From Symsagittifera roscoffensis (Eukaryota > Xenacoelomorpha > Acoela > Convolutidae), in NCBI RefSeq assembly GCF_963678635.1, contig NC_087065.1:11245579-11309578 (forward strand): 64,000 nt of DNA. Reading direction: 5' to 3'. The notes under the pieces are model-generated. The model worked only from the letters and a program-made list of their open reading frames with translations. It searched no databases and was not told the DNA's origin. The position numbers were made by a program, and so were the translations under genes. Positions 32,201 through 41,581 of the stretch are shown here, piece after piece. How positions within the stretch are numbered: position 1 is the stretch's first letter; every line of letters begins with the position of its first letter.

Positions 32201-35200
32201 TAAAATCAAAAGTTTTTTTTTCGATAATGACAACAGCTCGTCATAAATATTAATTAGTAAGTTAGAAATAATATACACTCCCCTGGTAAATTCTAAATTA
32301 TAAAGGCATTTGTTGTGGTACTAAGCAGCAGTATTGTCCCGTTGAGTTTCTCACAATACACTCATTGACTAAATCGTAGTACAAGTTGGCCACCACTCCT
32401 GCGTTGACCGAATCTATCTGATGAAGACAACTTGTGAACTTCTCATTGCACTCGCAGGGGTGAATTGGGTAACTATGAGGGTTCACTATTCCGTATCTCT
32501 CCGAGTGGGACATGATTGCGAATTGCGAACACTTGTCGTGGTAATAACAGCAGTGATCTATTTCCGATTCGGGACTCCGATGCTCCGAAGAGGATTGTAA
32601 GCCACAGTAATGTGTGCCTGGATAAACAGTGAGCTCCAGATTTTTGGCCACTTCTATAAGCCAGTCCATAACGCTGCCAAAAACTCCTCCGCTCTCAACC
32701 GAAGGCATAAGTAAGACAAAGATTATCCCGAACAACAGAAATGAGTGCTTTGAACATGACAATGACATTGGACGCCTTCGTTTAATTGAGGAACTATAAC
32801 TTGGCGTCAGGAACATGTGACTTTTTCGTTGTACTACAGATGCTAGCTTGAAAGAGCGCTGAAATTGAAGACCCATCTTCTCTTGGAAAAAGTTTCACCA
32901 TAAGATCGAAAGCGTCTAATCTGTGTTCTAATTACTTGCGAACTTTTTTTTTGTATAAGTAGCCAATTTATACACGTTAAAAATGATTGTAAGTAATGAA
33001 ACATTCAAAAAATTGCTCAATACTTGATATAAGAAAAAGTAAAAGAAGCGATGAAAGCAATGAGATGAAAACTATAAAAACGTTTGAATACCAACTTCAT
33101 GTGGTCAATGGTACTTGCGCAACAGATGTATGTTTACATTGCACCAAGAACGGTTAAAACCAGACACCGTTTGAAAAATTGAAACTGTTTCAAAGTTCAG
33201 TACCGACCAAAGTAAGCGGGAGCCATTCAACTGTGATAGTGTTGATTCCTTAATTGGTGCAATATTACAATTCTCATTGACTAATTTCAACGCTTGAAAA
33301 GTATCAATGCAGTTTACTCGACTATAGAAAACCTCAAATCTGTTACATAAGCAAAATGCGTAGCATAAATCATTGTTCCATGAAGTGTGATCCATAAAGA
33401 AGTCGTCAAAACACGTTTGATTTTGCGCAAAACATTGTTTTCTGTTTGACTAAATTTAAACAGTTTAATCTAGTAAATAGTCGAATGAACTTCCCCTAAA
33501 TTTTCTCGCTGATTTTCTAAATTGGCGGTTGATTTTTTGAAGCTTTTTATAGTTGGTTTAAGGAATGAAGGGCGAATAATGTTCTCTAAATACGAAAGTT
33601 GAAGTGATCTCGGAAGAATAATTTATTTACCTTTTGATCAAATTTTCTGTTCGTGTAAGCAGCTATTATTGCACTTGTGAGAGCAAATGTCTTATAATCG
33701 AGAATAAAATTGTGAAGTTGCTTTATTAGTGAACCTTAGCAACTTCGAGACTCCTTCTTTCGTAGCCTAGCAGTAACGTGAGTGCCTTTGTACCCTTAGG
33801 TCTGGGTTTGTGTCCCGGTCAGATCTTGTTGTTTTTCAGTATGCATGAAAGTGAAAAAAATTTTCCGGAAAAATTGAATTGTCGTAATTTCGTTTGTATG
33901 CTCATGTGTTGTCCATTTAGTTGCCACATCGGGGAGTTTTCATGTGCTGCCAGCAATTTTAATCGTATATGCAAGTTTTTTTATTTACTCCATTAAATTG
34001 TGTAATTAATAGCCTTGATGTCTTATGTTTTCCTTGATTTTCCTTTGTTTGTTCTTTTTTTCGATTAAAAACTTATTTTAATTATCAAATCAAAATTCAG
34101 ACGTGCTTGCTTATAAAAATAAAGGTCAATGGTTCGAATTCGTTCAGGACGTGCTTTTTGTTAGCGTAAAAATAGCGAGTCAAAAAATTTTGTCGACTTC
34201 TGTTTGTCTGCTTTTTTGTCGGCTTAGTTGCCGGATCACCAAATCGACCTAAATTTTGAGCAGTTTTAACTCAAATTAAAAAACATTTCAGCGTTTTTCG
34301 GTTTAGGCCAACTAATTGAGTTCTAAGAAGTTACCTATTTTGTTTGCTATTTTTAGATTTTTTTCTCATGCAGTTCATTAAAAATTTATGTAAGTTGTTT
34401 TGGTAACAATAGAAACATCCATGCTTGAGACGAAAAAATTCAAAGTTTGAGTCTAGCCGGGGCTAGTTTTTTTGTGGAAACTGAAATATTTCGAATGTTT
34501 TAGACTTACTTGTCAGCTAATTTTTGTCGGCTTAGATCCTGAAAAGTTGTACGGTTTCTCTTTAGCATTTTGAAAGCTTTGCAAAGTTTCTAATGTTGCA
34601 GATAATTTTATTACAGGGATTTTTTGTCCTTTTTTACAATAAAAAATAAACATTTTTTCAAGGTTTTTTTTCTAAATTTTGATTTGTCTCTTCATTTGCT
34701 GGTAACCATAGTCATTCATTTTGCTATCGCCTCTGTGTTAATTACTTCAAAAAAGTTGAAGGCGTCTACTAGTGATGATATTTTAAATCTATTATATATT
34801 TAACTGCGGGTTTCAATATCTTGCCATGTTTAAGCTTTTTCAACGTATTTTTTTTGCATGTTTAACGAAACAATTTTAGCACGTTTAAGCTATATCGTAG
34901 GTTAAGATTTTTTTTTTCGATTTTCTAGTTTAATTATTTCACCGAGGTTAAAATAAGCAGCCCAATAATAAACTGCTGTCCGGATTCCCCAATTAGTTGC
35001 AAATTTGGCCTCCAATTTTGAATGCCCAAATCCTTTTAGTCAAGGAGATAAGACGATTTTTGTGATTTTTTCAAAAACTTTCGGAAAACTCAAATTACGA
35101 AATATTTTTAAAAAACACGAAGGTCCCAACCCTGTAGTTGGGTACTGTCAGAGTACTATCAAAGATTGCGAATGTTGCCTCCAAATATGACTGCTCAAAT

Positions 35201-38200
35201 CTTTGTAGTTTTGGAGATATGACGTTTTATGTGATTTTATAAAAAAAAATTCGGAAAACAATATTTTTTTTCAAAATCTGAAATTCCCAACCCTGAAGTT
35301 GGTCCTGTCACAGTAGTCTCAAGGATTGAGAATCTTATCCAAATATGACTGCTCAAATCCTTATAGGTTTCGAGATATGCACGTTTTTTGTGATTTTTTC
35401 AAAAAATTTTAGAAAAATTAAAATTATTTTTCAAATTATTAATATTTTTAATATCAAATTATTATTATCAAATTAATAAATTTGAAATTCCCAACCCTGT
35501 AGTTGGGTGCTGTCAGAGTACTCTAAGGAGTTGCAAATCTTGCCTTCAAATATGACTGTTCCATTTCTAGCAGTTTTCGAGATGACGTTTTTTTGTGATT
35601 TTAAAAAAAAAAATTTCAGAAATTTCAAATATTATATTTTTTATAATTTGAAATTCTTAACTTTGTAGTTGAGTGCTGTCAGGGTACTCTTAGGAGTTAC
35701 AAATCTTGTTAGATGCGACAGCTCAATTGCTTCGAATTTCCGAGTTGTGACGTTTTTTTTTTTTTTTGATTTTTTTTTCCAAATTTCTCAACTTATCTAC
35801 AAAGAAATTCACAAAATTTAAAACTACCAACTTGATGAAGACACAACCTTATTGTCAGCGTACACCCAGGCGTGTCAAATTTTGGCTCTAAATATGAATG
35901 CTCAAATCCTTATAGTTTCCGAGATAAAAGGTTTTTTTATGATTTTTTCAATTTTTTTTCGGGAAACAGGTTTAAAAAAAATTCACGAAATTTGAATTTT
36001 GAACCCTATAGTAGGGTGCTCTCAGGGACTCTCAGTGGCTGCAAATCTGGCCTCCAAATTTCTCCAGAGACCCATTAAATTTTCGAGAGATCGCTTTTAT
36101 GGTTTTTAAAAATGGGAATTAAAAAGTTTGAAATTACCAACCCTGTAAAAGTTTGCAGATCTTGTTTCCAATATATGCGGTTTTTCATAAGTTATCGAAA
36201 AAATTCGAAGCACCGGAGGTGCGTTAAACGCTAGATTGAATGAATTCAATATTTTAAACTGATTTAGGAGTTCATGTTGTGTCTGCGAGAAGAGAACGGA
36301 GACATGCGCCAGTGTCTACCAGAGGGCAGATCAGTCACAGCATGTGGAAAGGAACTACTGAGCAAGATCAAAGCACAGTGTGCGGATGAGTTCACAGAAC
36401 ACGCAGGTTGTCTGCACAGGGACAAGATGGGATTCCAGAGACATTGTAGGAAGACTCAGTGGCCGTTTGAAGAGTGCATGGTGAAGAAACTGGGCATTGA
36501 GAAGCTTGGTTTAGGCGAAGTGCAAAAGGTAAAAATGAATGTTTTTTTTTGGTGATATACTTTTAGTTATTACACTGGCGTCAACTTGGTGTATTGTTAC
36601 GAACCTTCTTTTTTTCTAACCTAACTCGCAAATAAAAGTGTTCATTGAAAGTGTTCACTTATTTGGAATTTTAACTGTAGCATTGGAAATTGCATTACAT
36701 CTGTTTTCTGCTTTATTTGTGACTAGTGTTTGGCTATTACTTATTAAGCTTCCGTGGCTGAGTGGTTAGGGTGTGAGGCTCTTAATCTCTAGGTCGCAGA
36801 TTCGAATTTCAGGTGTTGACGAATATTTTACTAATTCGAGGTTTTTTTTTTTTACTTTTTTTTCATATCGCTTTTTATAGAGCTGCTTTTTGTCGTGTTC
36901 TGGCTAGTGTTTTAGAAGCGAAGCTTCGCCTCTGTGTATCGATTTTACTCAGTAACGCATACAGAAGTTATAACTTCAAAGCCATTCAGTTATAAATTCA
37001 AAGTAAATGCAGACGTGCCAACCAAGCTCAAATATCACTTATAGTCACGAATATATGGAAAGTTCGGAAAGAAAATTGAAGATCAAAACAGATATTGGTA
37101 AAATTAGTTTCACATCGCACGGTCATTTAGAAAAATAATGTTCATGCCAAAAAGAAACGAAAATGATCTACTGCTTTTGAAATATGTTTAGTACGCTTTT
37201 TGAGTCAATGAACCTTAAGAGTCCTATATAGGCCGTGATGATTTTTTTTCAAGAAAACGTTTCACGCTATTTTGAAATTTTGCGTTTTGACTTTTGATTT
37301 CTTTTTAAGATAAGTTCATTTCCTTTGTTGGATTGAAGGCAAACTCCACTATCGAACAGTGAAAATATAAAGTTTACGAAAAACGCGATCGACTTCTGTT
37401 TTTGAAAGTAGATTTCAATTTTCAGATTTCCCAGCGGAATAAAAAATTTACATTTTGATCAAGTTTTTTCAAATTGGGTTGTCAAAAAGTGTCAATCATA
37501 TATTCTTTTTGAAATTGAAAGAGCTTAATGGTCATATATTTTTTTCTTTGAAGTTCGAAAATGAAGTTTTTTGCCAGTTTTTTTTTGTTTTCTGTTCTTT
37601 GACTGCTGACTGCTTCCAACTGTCTGTTGAATTTGTTTTGCAACAATCTATGCAACTTAGTTTCGAATTTAGTTTCATTACCCTTGCGATAAGCAAGGGT
37701 GTTGCAAGCGTGTGCTAGATTTTTTTGCTCCATAAATGTAACTATTTTTTTTTCACAAGTTTCATTCATCTTCGGACATGCTCAATATCTTGAAAGTTCA
37801 AAAAAAATACTATCATTTAAGTAGTAATTAGTTGAATCCTGTTTCAGGTTGTAATTGACTTTTCAAAATAATATCTCATTTTTTTTCGCGTTCGTAGTTT
37901 TCGTCCTAATTCTATAACTGAAAATTAGCAAATTTGTAAATTGACCAAGTCTGATTTTGAGTTTTTTGTTCTTTTTTTTTCTGTTTTTTTTCTAAAATAT
38001 TTGATTAGTTTCAGTTTATGTTATATCGCCATAGTCAAGTTTTTGCTTAATTTCGACTGCAAATATATCCATATGCAATTGTGAGCTTCTCTTTGGATGA
38101 GTCGTAAAAACTTTTAAAACATGAATGTTTTTATGACAACAGTTTTGTTTTCGGCTCAACCGGTTTCGATCCGAAACAACATGAAGTTTTTCTAGCTGTA

Positions 38201-38531
38201 ATTTTAAACTTTATACAGGTTATTTTTCCAAGTGATTTTTTCCAACTAAATTTTTCAGATTTTTTACCGCTGTCTTTTTTTCCATTCACTATCTCCTTTT
38301 GCTCTGTTTCGCCTCTGTGTTCCAATTTGACCTCTGAGAAATCTTAATGTGATTTAATATTAATTAGTTCGTATTGTGTTGTAGTATCGAGTGATGGACA
38401 CAACTAGACCTCGTTTCGACCACGAATCCCTTCGGATAAATAAGAAGCCGCCTGCCCCACATGAGTCCAAATACGACCCAGACTACAAACCACCCGGAGG
38501 CTGGTGGGCCAACCCCTTTTTCAAAACCTAG
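22573..38531 (+). CDS. NDUFA8: NDUFA8, complex I accessory subunit with twin CHCH motifs (three exons)
   Basis: Coding exons are 22573-22740, 36268-36528 and 38385-38531, giving 191 residues; all junctions are GT-AG and in phase 0. Exon 1 gives HELPSFEEIDSQ and FFANYCDRERN, exon 2 EFMLCLREEN through the two Cys-x9-Cys helices to GEVQK, and exon 3 the PPGGWWANPFFKT end. This matches animal NDUFA8 (about 172 residues) with an N-terminal extension. The family is an intermembrane-space subunit of NADH:ubiquinone oxidoreductase, held by disulphides in CHCH folds. An in-frame ATG at 22552 could add seven residues, but an acceptor-like site between the two favours 22573. Intron 1 is 13.5 kb, swollen by transposons and carrying a nested gene. 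Confidence 0.9.
23169..26138 (+). CDS. LINE ORF2: AP-like endonuclease and reverse transcriptase
   Basis: Open for 989 codons from a TGA at 23166-23168; the first ATG (23382) lies inside the endonuclease. The endonuclease shows FNTRSL, DVICLTETWL (metal-binding Glu), VVICEDFNFDIDW, TLDLVLVSP and the end motif LSDHIPV. Reverse transcriptase follows with WKTAIVTPIHKKGDK, CRPISLLDISSKILER, DVIYTDFEKAFDKVDH, SGVPQGSVLGALLF and LLADDSKF, then a C-terminal region with CKWCLPHMS. Two catalytic motifs vary: GDFN is EDFN and the Y/F of FADD is Leu. No stop or frameshift interrupts it, so insertion is fairly recent. Confidence 0.9.
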   Translation, partial: LSDTTSNTHPLSALCFNTRSLININRRTSFANYILKSNHDVICLTETWLTSEISDSELFLNQYNINRTDCEMNDHGHSSHGGTLIGIKNEHSSELVRLPDEIVHHCTACTVSSTSETLLFVCCYFPPRTSPFAIDHQFLEHFFIYLESVFPLYSNVVICEDFNFDIDWRDYSSTFPDEQRFITGIEKLNLTQSVQFPTTREKTLDLVLVSPSTDVLDIKPVTDNISKLSDHIPVAFVISPVLYSPKRTTPGKVFSYTKANYEAMRLQISRNPFTGHCWSNPNVLLSEWYDWLQHIISKTVPIRTKHRSELPPWITSSTSNEIKRLHTFEKKFGRSNPKTTKQNEKVTVLTGKDKENYENELASNRSKNQLFKYFRTFKTTTIPSYVYLDKLCAYSDQSKADLFASFFSSVFILSSSLDDEDSIQSYQFLAHEYQIIETFDTSEESILEICLDLNVTKSRGPDNLPPALFKNVASALCHSLSQIFNKIKQTCVFPQQWKTAIVTPIHKKGDKRNVTNCRPISLLDISSKILERCMFRSLYNHFKPLIHNAQFGFRKGRSVEIQLLIYLDHLYKEIEYENSIDVIYTDFEKAFDKVDHGILLFKLLQYGVRGKFLKLIKSYLNNRSQRIKVGDKISGPIEVTSGVPQGSVLGALLFLFFINDLPSTCADSKPLLLADDSKFIRTNSSTSFQSELSLIYNWSVANKMPFNFAKCTHIHFGKNNDTAYDFNGEVIPRTDVQKDLGILVRSDLKWNNHFKAVAAKSIKVLHMLKRNTSSLSVYSKLNLYKSMVVPSLLFGSNCCALSKTNISVLENVQKKFCKWCLPHMSYTSALTFLNILPVAYYIQLNTFLLLRKIVTDYFDCNFSEHIQFFHSPQDSREGPSQGFSLQEPTQTRPRVLRHGPIVSFTSIRPLKSLCEQNFWFQATRTANRLPDDIDIFSSTLKSDLLKWFWEYFHAFYNESNSCSWVTFCDCNRNNCRLVFNRNTFGGNPL
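26155..26203 (+). repeat. (AAT)n microsatellite, LINE 3' tail
   Basis: About sixteen uninterrupted triplets directly after the LINE 3' end. Confidence 0.9.
26204..27599. other. Intronic AT-rich DNA, no feature recognised
   Basis: A GACATGCTCAAT/ACGTGCTCAACT/GACATGCTCCAT motif is repeated at 26457-26525. I see no gene or element boundary. Confidence 0.3.
27600..28271 (-). pseudogene. Gypsy-type gag remnant
   Basis: The minus strand reads a gag capsid-like segment in two or three shifted frames: FRSANIMGNLGEPF, then DFKKERNEIYEVFQLLSRKQRIGESKEHVRAML, FGALEARVLREVFIVNMTN, and finally RGDKYAKTYISTGSAATSGT. Spacing of the helices and the basic end fit the capsid C-terminal domain of LTR-element gag. 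Several stops and frameshifts; no LTRs visible. It differs from the Gypsy family at 0-17 kb. Confidence 0.6.
28590..28850 (+). mobile_element. SINE-like repeat, copy 1 (diverged)
   Basis: Shares an ordered set of blocks with 36655-36965: ATGGAAATT..ATACCATCTGTT.TCTGCT, GAGTGTT, TTTTACTAATTCG.GG and ACAGAGCTGCTT.TTTGTCGT. The tRNA-like core is scrambled here (CCGTAGCTGAGACTCC). Confidence 0.55.
28851..31545. other. Intronic AT-rich DNA, no gene recognised
   Basis: Only short spurious frames. A fragment near 30835-30895 (TATCGCAATTGG..CTTCGCCTCTTTGTTTGTATTAAT) resembles pieces near 34725, 36925 and 38305, so dispersed repeat debris is present. Confidence 0.3.
31551..31805 (-). CDS. FLYWCH-type zinc-finger ORF
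   Basis: An 84-codon frame from ATG (31805) to TAA. The order of residues is that of a FLYWCH finger: an aromatic start (SFTWGTSQKGQTFIILDGHEF), an HWRCSKWRSYKCP centre with two Cys, then a NEHSHEL segment with the His pair. FLYWCH fingers occur singly in animal DNA-binding proteins and at the N-terminus of some MULE transposases. No transposase follows here. It could be one exon of a larger gene, a captured domain or a leftover of a DNA transposon. Confidence 0.6.
   Translation of the reverse strand: MNSFTWGTSQKGQTFIILDGHEFQKKRDTKTTTHWRCSKWRSYKCPKTLITSGSDIISQSNEHSHELNAGRSEARQLVQQMKET
32298..32876 (-). CDS. Secreted phospholipase A2, group III-like, nested in NDUFA8 intron 1
   Basis: The longest frame is 192 codons. 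An ATG at 32765 (MSLSCSKHSFLLFGIIFVLLMPSVESG) starts at a textbook signal peptide and is the likelier start, giving 155 residues. The mature part has the calcium-loop motif YPGTHYCG and the active-site helix DHCCYYHDKCSQF with the His-Asp pair, then a CECNEKFTSC..........Y pattern and paired Cys at the end. This is the bee-venom-like group III fold, which hydrolyses the sn-2 ester of phospholipids outside the cell; many members have ordinary digestive or signalling roles. It appears intronless, lies antisense to NDUFA8, and could be a retrocopy or an intact single-exon gene. Confidence 0.8.
   Translation of the reverse strand: MGLQFQRSFKLASVVQRKSHMFLTPSYSSSIKRRRPMSLSCSKHSFLLFGIIFVLLMPSVESGGVFGSVMDWLIEVAKNLELTVYPGTHYCGLQSSSEHRSPESEIDHCCYYHDKCSQFAIMSHSERYGIVNPHSYPIHPCECNEKFTSCLHQIDSVNAGVVANLYYDLVNECIVRNSTGQYCCLVPQQMPL
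32877..34970. other. Intronic AT-rich DNA with tRNA-like scraps
   Basis: No gene recognised. Near 33760-33830, GTAGCCTAGCAG and GGTTTGTGTCCCGG resemble internal RNA polymerase III A and B boxes at SINE-like spacing. A second isolated B-box-like GGTTCGAATTCG lies at 34133. Confidence 0.35.
34975..36190 (+). repeat. Degenerate tandem repeat, ~175-bp unit, about seven copies
   Basis: Units begin near 34995, 35165, 35330, 35530, 35695, 35870 and 36045. Each has a TTGCAAAT.TTGCCTCCAAATATGACTGCTCAAATC block, then a GAGAT...GACGTTTTTTGTGATTTT block and AAATTCCCAACCCTGTAGTTGGGTGCTGTCAGAGTACTC. Divergence between units is high, so the array is old. Confidence 0.8.
36268..36528 (+). CDS. NDUFA8: NDUFA8 exon 2
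   Basis: Begins after GATTTAG and ends before GTAAAAATG. It carries the CHCH Cys residues: CLREENGDMRQC, CGKELLSKIKAQC, CLHRDKMGFQRHC and a final EEC. The reading frame is open on both sides, and it reads straight from exon 1 (CDRERN) into EFMLC. Confidence 0.9.
36655..36965 (+). mobile_element. tRNA-derived SINE-like repeat, copy 2
   Basis: Contains a tRNA-like segment (36748-36822) followed by TTTTACTAATTCGAGG, T-runs and ATAGAGCTGCTTTTTGTCGT. Blocks upstream and downstream are shared with 28590-28850. Confidence 0.6.
36748..36822 (+). tRNA. tRNA-Lys(CTT)-like sequence, probable SINE head or pseudogene
   Basis: A-box TGGCTGAGTGG and B-box GATTCGAATTT are present. The region GAGGCTCTTAATCTC gives an anticodon stem and loop with CTT. 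The acceptor ends do not pair well, and the sequence sits inside a repeat, so it is unlikely to be a working tRNA gene. Confidence 0.4.
37203..37660 (+). mobile_element. MITE-like repeat family 'AGAGT', copy 1 (diverged)
   Basis: Shares, in order, CCTATATAGG.CGTGATGATTTTTT, AACTCCACTATCGAACAG.GAA, ACGAAAAACG.GATCGACTTCT, AGATTTCCCAGCGG and GTG.CAATCAT with 38865-39352. Its ends are too decayed to define exactly. Confidence 0.6.
38385..38531 (+). CDS. NDUFA8: NDUFA8 exon 3 (terminal)
   Basis: Follows TTGTGTTGTAG. It encodes YRVMDTTRPRF, then the proline-rich tail KPPGGWWANPFFKT and a TAG, the typical end of NDUFA8. Confidence 0.85.
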   Translation, partial: YRVMDTTRPRFDHESLRINKKPPAPHESKYDPDYKPPGGWWANPFFKT

Positions 38532-38864
38532 TGCACAATCTAGTAGAATTTGTCTGAAACTGAACTCTAACTTGTTAACTGGGATTTATAAAGATATTAA
38601 AAACAAAACTGAACAATTTATTTTTAACAGATTTTTTTTTCAAGAAAGTTTTAAAGAGTGCGTGAAACTGAAACAGAATTAAAGTAGATATCAACGTTAT
38701 CTACAATGGAATTGTCGAAGTTTCCAGGAAAGATAACGATTACAACTGCAAGAAACGTAAGTTTTTGCAAATTGATATTCTTTGTCATAATTTTTCTGAG
38801 AAGATGTTATTTACAGTCGATGAACGTAGTGAAGCTCTTTTATAAGATGTGATGATGTTGTTTT

Positions 38865-39352
38865 AAGAGTCGATGAACGTAGCGCAGACTCCTATTTAGG
38901 TTGTGATGATTTTTTTGTTTTTTCTAGAAAATTTTTTAAATTTTGCTCATGCTCAGTTTTACTTTTTCGCGGTTTGAAATTTGATTTTTTTAAGTTCCGT
39001 TCATTTCCTTTTTTAAAAAGAAGATAAACTCCACTATCGAACAGCGAAGGTGTAAAGGTCACGAAAAACGTGATCGACTTCTACTTTCGAAAATGGTTTT
39101 TATTAATCAGATTTCCCAGCGGCATAAAAATTTCACCTTTTGATCCAGTTTACTCAAATTGGGTTAATTTTATAAAAAAAGTGCCAATCATGAATTTTTC
39201 TTGAAATTCAAAGAGTTTTATTGCAAAATATTTTTTATTTTTTTCTCTTTGAATTTCAAAAGTTGAAGTTTTTTCAAAAAACAAGTCTTTCAAAAAACCA
39301 GTTGTTTCAAAAACTAAGTTATTTTTCTGTTTCCTTGCGTTCATTGACTCTT
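38865..39352 (+). mobile_element. MITE-like repeat family 'AGAGT', copy 2
   Basis: Begins AAGAGTCGATGAACGTAG and ends GCGTTCATTGACTCTT: the ends are inverted repeats of about 15 bp. 488 bp, non-coding. A short fragment of the same start lies just upstream (38817-38845). Confidence 0.7.
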
Positions 39353-39600
39353 TTGCAACTGTCTGTTGGCTACCTTTGATTACGATGACTCTTATTGACG
39401 CATGCGACTTCATCAATTGCTAGCGGGATGTGTCTGCGGTTGTGAAATCACGATAGAAACATGGGTTTCAATGTTTGCGAGGTGGATACTGCTAGTCATA
39501 CCAGGTATAGTGATAACGTCTTATTACCAGACCATAAACAATAAACGATTTATTCGGCTAGTGTTGACATAAATGAAGTGCACATGGCGGAGATGGGCAG

Positions 39601-39768
39601 ATGCTAAGACTCCAGCAGATGCTAGACAGGTGTAGCTACCCTGACCATCAGCTTGGCCTCTGCTTAAATGAAGTGGTCAGAGACGTTTTTCGGAAAAGTG
39701 ACCCGGAAAACAATCTGGAGGACTTGAGTGTGATCCAAGGATTCATGCTTCTCAGGAGGAATCAATGA
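39601..39768 (+). CDS. Short unidentified ORF or terminal exon, 55 residues
   Basis: A frame with coding-like composition (Cys, His, Asp and Asn mixed, few Phe/Lys/Ile runs), starting MLRLQQMLDRCSY, passing NEVVRDVFRKSDPENN and ending MLLRRNQ then TGA. It directly follows ATGGGCAG, an acceptor-like site, so it could be a last exon rather than a whole gene. The surrounding 400 bp are also less AT-rich than the background. I do not recognise the product. Confidence 0.35.
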   Translation: MLRLQQMLDRCSYPDHQLGLCLNEVVRDVFRKSDPENNLEDLSVIQGFMLLRRNQ

Positions 39769-40225
39769 GCAAAGAGACAAACTGAAGTTCTTCTTCTGAA
39801 GATAATTTGAACGCACGAAAGTGCTTGAGGGCGGCGGCAGACTGAGTTAGAACAAATTGTGGTAGGGGATTAAAACTATATGTTTGCTAGCATGGTGTGC
39901 TGTCATGCGAAAACAGTGGTGAGCTTGGCTTCAGTTATAGTAGCGGCGGAAAATGACTATTTGAATTGGCAGCAATTGTTTATTTTATTTTTGAGCCCGG
40001 AAAGTATATGCCAGATGGCCACAATAACCAAAGTTTAGAGCTCAGGCTGCTTTTTGAATAATCTGTTAATAGTGTAGAGACGCGTGAATTTCAATTTCCG
40101 GAGTAATTAATTTTTGCCTGAATTGAAAAGAGTAAGACCTATGATCTCGAGAGAAAACAGCCGAATCAGAAATTTTTGTGAGCAAAAAATTCTATGAGCG
40201 GTTGAATGTCCCACGTTTCGCCCCT

Positions 40226-41247
40226 CACACTTTTCGCCCCTCTTAAATCTAGTGGCACATTTCGCCGCTCACACATTTCGCTCCTAATATTTGCGTACAT
40301 TTCGTCCTCGCACGTTTCGCCCCTAACTTATTGCACAGTTAATTAACGCCGCTTTCTTAATGTACATTTTAGGTGCGAAATATGGGGGACCGATCAATTA
40401 GCAGACCAATCTTTTAGCATAAAAAGTTAAAAATAATTCTTTTAGCAGACCAACGTAATAAAGTGATAGATGATTGATTGACAGACTCAAAAAGACGCTC
40501 AGTCTGGGGCCAAGCTTCCCCAATTAAGACAATTATCTCGCAATTTGTAAACAAAACTATCATCTTGAAAAACACAACAGTCTAATTTTGCGGGAAAACA
40601 AAGAGTTACGCGCATAATAATCCTCGTGTTGAGTTGAAGCGCAGCGGAGCAAGCGGTCGCTAATCGCCAATGCTGCGTTTGAAGTTAGCTATCACTTTTT
40701 ATAATTGTTCTGAGTGGTGGGTATTCATTAGTACCAAAATGATAAATCAGTCCCATTTGCACCAAAATAAAAAATCAATCGCGATAGTACCAAAAATATT
40801 CAATTGGCCTAAGACTATTCAGCCGACTACTTAAAGCTCTTGGTTTAAGGTCGCCGGTGGGCGCGCTACGCGCGAGTCGTCGCTTCGCGGCGATAGTCGG
40901 CTCTAATTTTCATATAGAGTTCTACCCTCTGTTGGCAAGCTCGCCACACGTTGGCGCGACTGCGGGCGTCACTATTCTGCTGTTCAGGTTTCTTCCGTTT
41001 GAACAGTAGGCAATTATTGTAATAATTCGTTGGCTAACAATTCGACCAATCAGAAATCGAATTGAATATTTTTGGTACAAATGGGACCGATTTTCATTTT
41101 GGTACAAATGAACCTTGGTACAAATGGGACTTCACCGTTCTGAGCCTGCTAAAAAACCGGTCTGCTAAAATCCCTAGCACCCGAAATATGCCAGTAATTT
41201 ATAAGGGGCGAAATGTGCCACTAGATTTAAGAGGGGCGAAATGTGTG
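40226..41247. mobile_element. Inverted-repeat element with TTCGCCCCTC motifs, interrupted by a second element
   Basis: Left end CACACTTTTCGCCCCTCTTAAATC continues as TAGTGGCACATTTCGCC, and the right end (41197-41247) is its near-exact reverse complement. Inner TTAGCAGACC/GGTCTGCTAAAA pairs also match. Non-coding. The 422-bp element at 40715-41136 lies inside. Confidence 0.7.
40715..41136. mobile_element. hAT-like MITE, copy 1, nested
   Basis: Flanked on both sides by the 8-bp duplication GTTCTGAG (40707-40714 and 41137-41144). Ends are imperfect inverted repeats rich in TGGTACAAATG/CATTTGTACCA motifs. No coding capacity. An 8-bp duplication points to hAT-type transposition. Confidence 0.75.
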
Positions 41248-41581
41248 AATACCGAGCGTTTACGAGTAGTTTTCATTGCTAAACTTGCGCTTGAACACAC
41301 TAAACTTGCGCTTGAGTTAAATCTTGAACACACGTAGTCCATTTCTTTGATCTCTTAAACTATTGCAACCAGTTCAAAATGAGTAGATTCGTTACTAGGT
41401 ACAAAATTCACTTATGCTTTACCAATGAATTAGTTCATTATAGGGGTGGAAAATTGTTACTAGGTTCCATAAGGGAGGATCTAGTTAAATATATCACATT
41501 TCTCTTGATTGATGTGATCGTTTTGGTCTTTTCCTCTTCAACTATGTGATCTTTTATTTAAGATTTTTATGCGACCCGAAA

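Noticed and set aside
33105-33395. 96-codon minus-strand ORF upstream of the phospholipase gene
   Set aside because: Contains some Cys and a plausible composition but no recognisable domain, signal peptide or splice link to the phospholipase.
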